From positions 1 through 5,149 of the forward strand of contig JANRIZ010000133.1 of the NCBI GenBank assembly GCA_033764445.1: 5,149 nt of DNA, given 5' to 3'. Origin of the DNA: JANRIZ01 sp033764445 (GTDB taxonomy: Bacteria > Verrucomicrobiota > Verrucomicrobiia > JAWXBN01). This document shows, in pieces, positions 1 through 5,144 of this stretch (positions are counted from its first letter, which is position 1; each line of letters starts with the position of its first letter). The notes beneath the pieces are model-generated. The model was not told the DNA's origin. It saw nothing but the letters and a program-made list of their open reading frames with translations, and did not search any database. The translations under genes and the position numbers were made by a program.

Positions 1-101
1 CCATGCAGGGAGCCGCCCAGTGGGGCGGACTGATGACCCTCCGCAACCTCAAACAGCAGGCCATCAGTCCGTCCCAGGGCGGAGTGACCGGAGGCGGTTG
101 A
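1..101 (+). CDS. 3' end of an upstream gene, product unknown (partial)
   Basis: An open frame enters from the left edge and stops at TGA 99-101. The visible tail is about 33 residues: it contains an AAQWGGLMTLRNLKQQ segment and finishes with the Gly-rich GGVTGGG. Codon choice (CTC, CGC, AAC, GCC, ATC, CAG) matches the confident genes of the window, which is the main reason to believe it is coding. There is an ATG at position 3, but a 32-residue gene starting there is less likely than the end of a longer protein cut by the window. The fragment is too short to name a family. A hairpin 33 bases past the stop could end its transcript. Confidence 0.45.
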   Translation, partial: MQGAAQWGGLMTLRNLKQQAISPSQGGVTGGG

Positions 102-133
102 ACCCGGCGGGGATGTTCAGAAAATACCATTTT

Positions 134-153
134 CCTGGGGCGTTGGCCCCAGG
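134..153 (+). terminator. Strong 8-bp GC hairpin, possible terminator or extragenic palindrome
   Basis: The arms CCTGGGGC and GCCCCAGG are perfectly complementary around the four-base loop GTTG. AT-rich sequence lies on both sides (AAAATACCATTTT before, CTATTTC after). It sits 33 bases after the stop of the upstream partial gene, which suits an intrinsic terminator. However, the downstream T-run is short and interrupted, so termination would be weak. Because it lies just before other palindromic repeats, it could instead be one module of an extragenic palindromic element. Confidence 0.4.
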
Positions 154-167
154 CTATTTCATCCGGC

Positions 168-237
168 GGCCCGCTGGGCCTCGCAGAGCGGAGGCGGGGG
201 CGCCTCCTGGTGCACGCGGGACGCGTGCGCTCCCCGG
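168..237 (+). repeat. Hairpin-bearing repeat, copy A (long form)
   Basis: Bases 168-203 match 300-335 with only two differences in 36. Bases 225-237 then match 336-348 with one difference, after 21 extra bases (204-224) found only in this copy. The copy can fold into several stems: GGCCC-GCT-GGGCC (168-180); GCCTCGC-AGA-GCG-bulged G-AGGC (178-195); GGAGGCG-GGGG-CGCCTCC (190-207); and GCACGCG-GGA-CGCGTGC (212-228). Neighbouring stems share bases, so they are partly alternative structures. The layout resembles extragenic palindromic elements in general. I do not recognise the family. Confidence 0.65.
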
Positions 238-260
238 GCAGTTTTGAAAGAATCCCCGCT

Positions 261-290
261 TTTGTGTGTTTTTGTGATTTTTTGTGGCCA
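261..290 (+). repeat. TTTGTG array with exact 10-base spacing
   Basis: TTTGTG begins at 261, 271 and 281. This gives three consecutive decamers sharing their first six bases, in a T/G-rich stretch that contrasts with the GC-rich repeats on both sides. The top strand is almost free of C. The array lies exactly between the two copies of the hairpin repeat and may be part of the same composite element. No coding function is supported. Confidence 0.5.
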
Positions 291-299
291 AAATGCAGT

Positions 300-348
300 G
301 GCCCGTTGGGCCTCGCAGAGCGGAGGCGGAGGCGCGTGCGCTTCCCGG
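300..348 (+). repeat. Hairpin-bearing repeat, copy B (short form)
   Basis: This is a second direct copy, 132 bases downstream of copy A. The first stem is GGCCC-GTT-GGGCC (300-312); its only difference from copy A lies in the loop (C to T at 306), so pairing is intact. The second stem, GCCTCGC-AGA-GCG with a bulged G and then AGGC (310-327), is identical. The third and fourth stems of copy A are absent because the 21-base segment carrying their arms is missing. A at 330 replaces G. Confidence 0.65.
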
Positions 349-365
349 ACCATACCAACAAAAAA

Positions 366-403
366 TGCCCCTCCCGCGTCAAACCAAAACAATGGCAGGG
401 GCA
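366..403. repeat. Inverted repeat TGCCCCT / AGGGGCA
   Basis: A perfect 7-base inverted repeat has arms at 366-372 and 397-403, separated by 24 A/C-rich bases. It lies about 110 bases before the doxX-like start, between the repeats and the likely promoter region. The large loop and the lack of a T-run argue against a terminator. It could be a binding site or chance. Confidence 0.25.
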
Positions 404-515
404 GATATATTTCACCCGTTTCCATTGGGTGGTCATTGAATGTATCACCGCCAAGTGGTAAAGAGACAACATTCCCTTTTCTGGAATATATCCCCTCCCT
501 GATTCTCTCACCCAT

Positions 516-1040
516 ATGAACATGACATCCTCGATTCAGACCGTCCGGCATTTTTACGGAATCGCCCTCCAATGGCTCCATCCCCTGCAGGATGTTTTCC
601 TGTTTGGGATCCGTCTCTACTGGGGATTTCTCTTTTTCCAAACCGGCTGGGGCAAACTGATCAATCACGAAAGAACCGCGGGATATTTCCAGAGTCTGGG
701 CATCCCGATGCCCGGGCTCAATGCCTTTGTGGCGGGTTCGACGGAATGTTTCGGCGGGCTGTTGCTGCTGCTGGGACTGGCCTCCCGGATCATTTCCCTG
801 CCACTGGCTTTTACCATGTGTATTGCGTTGCTGACCGCCTTCGGTTCGAATATCGCCCAGTCGTACCATTCCGAAGGTTTTATGGAGGCGCTGGGCACTC
901 TTACGGGAGCGGACCCGTTCCCTTTCCTGATGACGGCCCTGATCGTCCTGCTTTTTGGACCCGGCCGCATTTCATTGGATGCAGCCATTGGTCGCTTCTG
1001 CTGCAAACAGGCGGAGAATAAAAACTCAAAACCTCATTGA
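516..1040 (+). CDS. DoxX-like integral membrane protein
   Basis: This is a 174-residue, four-helix inner-membrane protein of the DoxX type. Hydrophobic segments lie at about residues 26-44, 69-89, 91-110 and 135-149. Family-like landmarks are the GWGKLINH stretch after the first helix (44-51), the charged residues in STECFGG before the second helix core (75-81), and the GPGRISLD ending of the last helix (148-155). A polar, Lys/Asn-rich tail follows. DoxX relatives are linked to thiosulfate:quinone oxidoreductase subunits and to redox or oxidative-stress functions, but most members are uncharacterised and no DoxA-like partner is present here. The start could be ATG 516 or ATG 522; neither has a Shine-Dalgarno sequence. 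The last 7 bases overlap the convergent ankyrin gene. Confidence 0.88.
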   Translation: MNMTSSIQTVRHFYGIALQWLHPLQDVFLFGIRLYWGFLFFQTGWGKLINHERTAGYFQSLGIPMPGLNAFVAGSTECFGGLLLLLGLASRIISLPLAFTMCIALLTAFGSNIAQSYHSEGFMEALGTLTGADPFPFLMTALIVLLFGPGRISLDAAIGRFCCKQAENKNSKPH

Positions 1041-2035
1041 GCCGGTGCCGGTGCGGGACGGGGGACAGCAACCGGCGGGGGGTTGGTTTGAGCCGGGGCC
1101 GGAACGGGGGCGACGGGTGGTTTTCCTCCACCGGCCTTGCGCAGCCAGTCGAGGACCTTGACATTGTTCCGTGCGGCGGCCATGGAGATGGCGGTCCGTC
1201 CTTTTTTATCGGCAAGATTGGGATTGGCTCCGCGTGAAAGGAGCAGGATGACCGTTTCCTCCTGGTTGGCATCGGAGGCGGCCATCAGGGCCGAGACGCC
1301 CTCGGGATCCACATCATCCATGTAGGCACCCCAGTCGATCAACTGCTCGACAATTTTGGTCTTGCCCATGCGGGCGGCAAAAAGGATCAGGGGAATGTTG
1401 TCGCGGGCCCGCAGGTTGACATTGGCCTTTTTGTTGACCAACAGATCCACCATGGGTTCCTTGCCGCTGAGAACGGCAGCCAGCAGGGCCGAGTAACCGT
1501 TGTTGTCCTGGGCATTGATCTCCGCCCCCTTGGTCAGAAGGGCCATGGCCGCCTTGACCTTGCCGTCCTCGGCCACAAACATCAGGGCCGTCTTGTTGCT
1601 GTCGGTCTTGGCGTTGGCATCTCCCCCGGCATTGAGCAGGGCGGTGATGATCCGGGCCGCCTTGTCGTCATCCTTGATCTTGGCGGCGACAATTATCAGG
1701 GGCAGTCCGTCCTTGTCACGGCCCGTGACATTGGCCTTGCGCTCGAGCAGAATGCCCACCGTATTCGGGTAGCCGCCTTTGACGGCCACGGAAATGGCGG
1801 TCTCCCCGTTTTCGTTTCGGGCATCCACCTTCTGACCCCCTTCCAAAAACAGGGTGACAATATCGGGGCTGCCCTTTTTGGCGTAGGAAATGAAGGTGTC
1901 GGTATCGAAATCAATTTCCTTCTTTTTCAACTCCATCCGCGCCTTTTTGGTGTTTTTGAAAACGCCGAGCGGGTCAAAATAAAAGACAGCCGCAATCACC
2001 ACAAAAAAAAGGGTTATTTTGACAAAGGTCGGCAT
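1034..2035 (-). CDS. Membrane-anchored ankyrin-repeat protein
   Basis: This 333-residue protein has a single N-terminal hydrophobic helix (about residues 5-20, KITLFFVVIAAVFYF) and a Lys-rich linker (27-40). About eight ankyrin repeats follow, near 44-74, 75-107, 108-144, 145-177, 178-210, 211-243, 244-276 and 277-303. Repeat hallmarks include NGETAISVAVKGG, NGYSALLAAVLSG and KKGRTAISMAA, with LL...GA(D/N)xN turns. The third repeat carries a short insertion (KIKDDDKAA). The tail (304-333) is Pro/Ala-rich (PVAPVPAPAQ and similar). Ankyrin repeats bind proteins, so a scaffold or adaptor role is likely; the partner is unknown. Positive charge after the helix favours the repeats being cytoplasmic. 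The frame is open to an ATG at 2155, but that would add 40 non-helical residues ahead of the anchor and collide with the divergent gene, so I chose the ATG at 2035. No Shine-Dalgarno sequence precedes either start. Confidence 0.88.
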   Translation of the reverse strand: MPTFVKITLFFVVIAAVFYFDPLGVFKNTKKARMELKKKEIDFDTDTFISYAKKGSPDIVTLFLEGGQKVDARNENGETAISVAVKGGYPNTVGILLERKANVTGRDKDGLPLIIVAAKIKDDDKAARIITALLNAGGDANAKTDSNKTALMFVAEDGKVKAAMALLTKGAEINAQDNNGYSALLAAVLSGKEPMVDLLVNKKANVNLRARDNIPLILFAARMGKTKIVEQLIDWGAYMDDVDPEGVSALMAASDANQEETVILLLSRGANPNLADKKGRTAISMAAARNNVKVLDWLRKAGGGKPPVAPVPAPAQTNPPPVAVPRPAPAPAQ

Positions 2036-2153
2036 AGGAAAATCGATGGTCGGCTGACGTTGCCAAGGAACCCCGACCGGGGCAAGCACATTGTCGGTGG
2101 AAATTTTTTGTGATTGCTGAATATTTGCCAATGGCAACCGTCCAACCCCCGGC
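2036..2153. promoter_or_regulatory. Divergent intergenic region, likely promoters for both flanking genes
   Basis: These 118 bases separate the head-to-head starts of the ankyrin gene (-) and the secreted-protein gene (+), so both promoters should lie here. Visible symmetry includes CCCCG-AC-CGGGG (2071-2082) nested inside TTGCC (2060-2064) and GGCAA (2081-2085), and a separate TTGCC-AAT-GGCAA site (2125-2137). An A/T-rich run (AAATTTTTTGTGATT, 2101-2115) could help promoter melting. I found no convincing -35/-10 pair on either strand. Confidence 0.5.
2125..2137. promoter_or_regulatory. Perfect palindrome TTGCC-AAT-GGCAA, possible operator
   Basis: This is a 13-base perfect inverted repeat with 5-base arms and a 3-base centre, ending 16 bases before the ATG at 2154. 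Its position suits a regulator binding near the transcription start or the 5' leader of the rightward cluster. The same half-sites, TTGCC and GGCAA, recur with wider spacing at 2060-2085. The regulator is unknown, and a short palindrome like this can occur by chance. Confidence 0.3.
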
Positions 2154-2690
2154 ATGAAAACCCTGCTCTTAACCCTCCTGTTGCTCCTCCCCGGCGCCCT
2201 CCACGCCCAGGACGGTTTTTCCGTTTCCTTTTGGAGCGGCCGCTCCTGTCATTCCCGGGCCGGAAACTGGGACCGCGGATGGTCCTACGGACGGTACGGA
2301 TGGGGCAACGGATATGATTCCTGCCGCCGATCCTACCGGGGCGGCCCCTGGATCAACACCTATTACGTGTCAAGCAATCCGGTCATCGTCGAACCGGTCT
2401 ATGTCGAACGGACCATCATCCAAACCGTCCAGTCCGTTCCGAGTGTGCCCGAACAGCAGGCGGCGGCCCACAAAGCCTCCGTCCAGGCCGTCTGGCCGGT
2501 GGAGGAACCGGAGTCGGCCCCGCCACCCCCACCCGCGCCGCCTCCTGCTGCCCCGGTTCCCTACGGTTCGGTCTCCGCCCCGGGCCAGGTCAAATCCCCC
2601 TGGAGCGAGTTTACAATGTCCACGGATGGAAAAACCAGGGGACAGACCGTTTATGACGCCAACACCGGAAATGCGTTTCTGATTCCCTGA
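2154..2690 (+). CDS. Secreted Gly/Tyr-rich and Pro-rich protein of unknown function
   Basis: The 178-residue product begins with a clear Sec signal peptide (KTLLLTLLLLLPG, likely cut after ALHA at residue 18). The mature part starts with a Gly/Tyr/Arg/Trp-rich segment (about 36-66) holding two cysteines, C32 and C57, that could form a disulfide. A short Val/Ile-rich stretch follows (72-95, NPVIVEPVYVERTIIQ), then a Pro/Ala run (116-143). The compact C-terminus (147-178) includes SPWSEF, GQTVYDANTG and FLIP. That tail reads as a conserved short motif rather than low complexity, and I recall similar VYDxxTGxxFxIP endings in secreted proteins of Verrucomicrobiota, without a function. The protein is probably periplasmic or surface-exposed. 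No Shine-Dalgarno sequence precedes the ATG; the signal peptide supports this start. The lipoprotein gene follows after 68 bases. Confidence 0.8.
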   Translation: MKTLLLTLLLLLPGALHAQDGFSVSFWSGRSCHSRAGNWDRGWSYGRYGWGNGYDSCRRSYRGGPWINTYYVSSNPVIVEPVYVERTIIQTVQSVPSVPEQQAAAHKASVQAVWPVEEPESAPPPPPAPPPAAPVPYGSVSAPGQVKSPWSEFTMSTDGKTRGQTVYDANTGNAFLIP

Positions 2691-2741
2691 GCCCGAGGGG
2701 ACCGGCCCGGATTTGTTTTGCGCCGGGTTCATGAAATTGCT

Positions 2742-2747
2742 AAGGAG
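2742..2747 (+). promoter_or_regulatory. Ribosome binding site AAGGAG of the lipoprotein gene
   Basis: AAGGAG lies 11 bases before the ATG at 2759. It is the only well-formed and reasonably spaced Shine-Dalgarno sequence in the window. It supports the chosen start, as does the signal peptide that begins there. Confidence 0.7.
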
Positions 2748-2758
2748 TTGCCACCACG

Positions 2759-3400
2759 ATGCGCCTTCGAAACCCCATCCTTTCTGGTCTGACCCTGTTT
2801 CTGCTGGCCGGTTGCGCGGGCGGTCCGTCCAAGGACCCCTCCGTCGCCCATAATTTTTCGGACGACCCCTCCCCATCCTCTGCCTCCACGGCCTCTGCCT
2901 CGAAATCCGCTTCCTCTTCCCAACAGGGTTTTGAGGAGCCGGATGACACTTGGAAGTTCCTGCGTGTTTCCACCGGGCAGGGGCAATCCTCGATCGACCA
3001 GAATCCGGGAACCGGTTACGCGGCGGTCAAAGGGGATGATTTCCGTCTGCTGATCAAAACCGTCGATGGCTCCCGGGGCATGTATCTTCTGATCTCCGGC
3101 AATCAGGCCCGCATTTACATCGGATCACTTTCCGCCCCCGCCTGGGAAGGGCGGATTGATGACAGCGTCCCGGCCAACATCAAACCCTTCGTCATGATGA
3201 GGAACGTCTTCTCCGTCATTCAGTCCGCGCCCCTGAATGTTTCCCAGGTGAAAATTCCCTATTCAAAATCCGACCGCCGCGATGAGGAAATGGCGGTGGT
3301 TTTTCTCGGGAGGCGCACACACCAGGGGGGCTATCCCGAAGACATCACCCTCTTCTTTGAAAAATCAAAACTCAAACTCTCCTTCTTCATCAAGGAGTAG
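2759..3400 (+). CDS. Putative outer-membrane lipoprotein, function unknown
   Basis: The 213-residue product has a lipoprotein signal: basic start (MRLR), hydrophobic core, and lipobox L16-A17-G18 followed by C19, the predicted acylated cysteine. The residues after C19 are Ala-Gly, not Asp. Under the E. coli sorting rule this would send the protein to the outer membrane, though the rule may not hold here. A flexible Ser/Ala/Asp/Pro linker (about 20-57) leads into a folded domain (about 62-213). That domain has alternating hydrophobic segments (FRLLIKTVDG, GMYLLISG, ARIYIGSL, MAVVFLG, ITLFFE, LKLSFFI), which suggests a mostly beta structure. I do not recognise the family. The peptidase gene starts 13 bases after the stop, so the two are likely co-transcribed and perhaps translationally coupled. 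Confidence 0.82.
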   Translation: MRLRNPILSGLTLFLLAGCAGGPSKDPSVAHNFSDDPSPSSASTASASKSASSSQQGFEEPDDTWKFLRVSTGQGQSSIDQNPGTGYAAVKGDDFRLLIKTVDGSRGMYLLISGNQARIYIGSLSAPAWEGRIDDSVPANIKPFVMMRNVFSVIQSAPLNVSQVKIPYSKSDRRDEEMAVVFLGRRTHQGGYPEDITLFFEKSKLKLSFFIKE

Positions 3401-3413
3401 TCCCCCCTGTGCC

Positions 3414-5141
3414 ATGACCGCCGCCCCGCTCTTTGCCGAGCTGATCCCCTTCAAACCCAGGTCCTTTCTGCCCCGGAGCCTTGATCTGGGGAACTGGACG
3501 GAAATCGAGCCCCTGTTTGACAAACTCGAAACCTCGTCTGCCTCCCTGCAATCCGCCACGGACCTTGAACAATGGCTGCTGCAATACAGTGAACTCTCCG
3601 CCGCCCTTTCGGAGGAATCCAGTCGGCGGTATATTTCCATGACCTGCCACACGGATGATCCGGAATGTGAAAAAGCCTATCTCCATTTTCTCGAGAAAAT
3701 CGAGCCCCGGGCCAAACCGCGTCATTTCACCCTTCAGCAACGTGTCGCCCTCTGCCCGCAGGGCACGCAATTGCCGGAGGAGCGGTTTTACATCTACCTT
3801 CGCAGTGTCCGCAACCAGGTCTCCCTCTACCGCGAAAAAAATGTCCCGCTCCAGACGGCGGAATCAAAACTTTCCCAGCAGTACCAGAAAATCAGCGGAG
3901 CCATGACCGTCACCCACGATGGCCAGGAGAAAACCCTCATCCAGATGGGTCGCCTGCTCGAAAACCGGGACCGATCCCTCCGCGAGGAGGCCTGGAGTCT
4001 GATGGCCCGTCGGCGGATGCGTGACGCGGACGAGTTGGACGGACTTTTTGAGGAGCTTCTGGGCCTGCGCACGCAACTGGCGCAAAATGCCGATCTCCCG
4101 GACTACCGGGCCTACTGCTTCCGCAACTACGAACGATTTGACTATACCCCGGAGGACTGCCTCCGTTTCCACGAGTCCATCGAACGCCATTTTGTCCCCC
4201 TGGCCCGGCTGCTTCAGGAAAAAAGACGCCGAGCCCTCTCCCTGGAAAAACTCCGGCCCTGGGATATGGATGTGGACCCGGAAAACGCCCCGCCACTTGA
4301 ACCCTTCACGGAAATTTCGCAGTTGATCGGCCGGACCCAGGAAATTTTTGACGGACTCGATCCGGAACTGGGCGAGGGCTTCCGACTGATGAATCAAAAA
4401 GGTCTTCTCGATCTTGCCAACCGCAAGGGCAAGGCCCCGGGGGGATACCAGGCGAGCCTTTCCGAGGCCCGGTTGCCGTTTATTTTCATGAACGCGGTGG
4501 GCCAGCAGCGGGATGTGGACACGCTCCTCCACGAGGCGGGTCATGCGTTTCACGCACTGGCGGTGCGCAACGAGGATCTCTCGTTTGTGCGGGGAGCCCC
4601 CATGGAATTCTGCGAGGTCGCCTCCATGTCGATGGAATTGCTCGCCGCCCCGCATCTGGAAAAATTTTATTCCCCGGCGGATGCCGCGCGGGCCCGGACA
4701 CGGCACCTGGAGGGAATCATCAGGTTTTTCCCCTGGATGGCCACCATTGATGCCTTCCAGCATTGGATTTACACGCATCCCGGACATTCCCGCAGTGACC
4801 GTCACGCCGCCTGGCTGGACGTGCACGCCCGGTTTGGGGGTGTCGAGGACTGGAGCGGCTGGGAGGAATACCGTCGCCGTCTCTGGCACCGCCAGCTTCA
4901 CATTTTTGAATATCCGTTTTACTACGTCGAATACGGCATCGCCCAGCTCGGCGCCCTGCAGGTCTGGCGCCGTGCCCGCGAAAATCCGCAGGCCGCGCTC
5001 ACCGACTACAAAACAGCCCTCGCCTGGGGTGGCAAAAAATCCCTGCCCGATCTTTTTGCCGCCGCCGGAATCCGGTTCGACTTTTCCGAGGACACCATCG
5101 CCCCCCTGGTGTCTCTCCTGCGGAAGGAACTGGACCTGTAG
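3414..5141 (+). CDS. M3 family zinc oligoendopeptidase
   Basis: The 575-residue enzyme is a metallopeptidase of the M3 (thimet oligopeptidase/PepF) family, which hydrolyses short peptides, usually in the cytoplasm. The zinc site is HEAGH at 373-377, giving ligands H373 and H377 and catalytic E374. The third ligand is probably E401 in MEFCEVASMSMELL, 28 residues after H373, close to the spacing in thimet oligopeptidase. The substrate-binding loop appears as HIFEYPFYYVEYG (496-508). The N-terminal helical half has features of the PepF-like branch: LEQWLLQYSEL (51-61) and YISMTCHTDDPE (73-84). No signal peptide or membrane segment is visible, and the length looks complete. The frame is open upstream to 3282, but that overlaps the lipoprotein gene with implausible Ser/Arg-rich sequence, so ATG 3414 is preferred. 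AAGGAG lies 16 bases upstream, inside the lipoprotein gene's last codons, which is unusually far. Confidence 0.93.
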   Translation: MTAAPLFAELIPFKPRSFLPRSLDLGNWTEIEPLFDKLETSSASLQSATDLEQWLLQYSELSAALSEESSRRYISMTCHTDDPECEKAYLHFLEKIEPRAKPRHFTLQQRVALCPQGTQLPEERFYIYLRSVRNQVSLYREKNVPLQTAESKLSQQYQKISGAMTVTHDGQEKTLIQMGRLLENRDRSLREEAWSLMARRRMRDADELDGLFEELLGLRTQLAQNADLPDYRAYCFRNYERFDYTPEDCLRFHESIERHFVPLARLLQEKRRRALSLEKLRPWDMDVDPENAPPLEPFTEISQLIGRTQEIFDGLDPELGEGFRLMNQKGLLDLANRKGKAPGGYQASLSEARLPFIFMNAVGQQRDVDTLLHEAGHAFHALAVRNEDLSFVRGAPMEFCEVASMSMELLAAPHLEKFYSPADAARARTRHLEGIIRFFPWMATIDAFQHWIYTHPGHSRSDRHAAWLDVHARFGGVEDWSGWEEYRRRLWHRQLHIFEYPFYYVEYGIAQLGALQVWRRARENPQAALTDYKTALAWGGKKSLPDLFAAAGIRFDFSEDTIAPLVSLLRKELDL

Positions 5142-5144
5142 TTC

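Larger units (their letters stand above)
102..515. other. Palindrome-rich intergenic region without a gene
   Basis: These 414 bases contain no believable gene. Short open frames cross it on both strands, but they consist largely of translated repeat sequence and read through the palindromes. The region holds one strong GC hairpin (134-153), two copies of a hairpin-bearing repeat (168-237 and 300-348), a TTTGTG decamer array (261-290) and a distant inverted repeat (366-403). The promoter of the doxX-like gene should lie in the more AT-rich part, roughly 404-500. I could not settle on a -35/-10 pair: TTGAAT at 436 followed 17 bases later by TAAAGA is only a weak match. Confidence 0.7.

Noticed and set aside
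102..403. CRISPR array or tRNA-like structure in the repeat region
   Set aside because: There are only two copies with different internal lengths and no regular spacer pattern, and no cloverleaf or CCA end is visible.
20..519. Short + strand open frames of 75-91 residues before the doxX-like gene
   Set aside because: They translate hairpin repeats and the T/G array, overlap one another, and show Arg/Pro/Gly-biased composition typical of non-coding GC-rich DNA.
159..869. Open frame of 236 residues on the minus strand, with a repeated PPPPLCEAQRA peptide
   Set aside because: It runs antisense to most of the doxX-like gene, and its repeated peptide is just the intergenic hairpin repeat read in one frame. 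It has no recognisable domain.
2706..2727. Possible terminator hairpin CCCGG ... CCGGG between the secreted-protein and lipoprotein genes
   Set aside because: It has only five base pairs with a 12-base loop and no T-run after it, so it is too weak to call.
2370..2986. Overlapping minus-strand open frames (Gly/Arg-rich) across the secreted-protein and lipoprotein genes
   Set aside because: They are antisense to two genes with clear signal peptides, and their Gly/Arg richness is the complement of Pro/Ser codons.
3282..3413. N-terminal extension of 44 residues on the M3 peptidase
   Set aside because: It overlaps the lipoprotein gene in another frame and is Ser/Arg/Pro-rich. The family-like sequence begins just after ATG 3414.
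3864..4901. 345-residue open frame antisense to the peptidase gene
   Set aside because: It is a shadow created by the strong third-position GC bias of the peptidase gene, whose motifs are convincing on the + strand.
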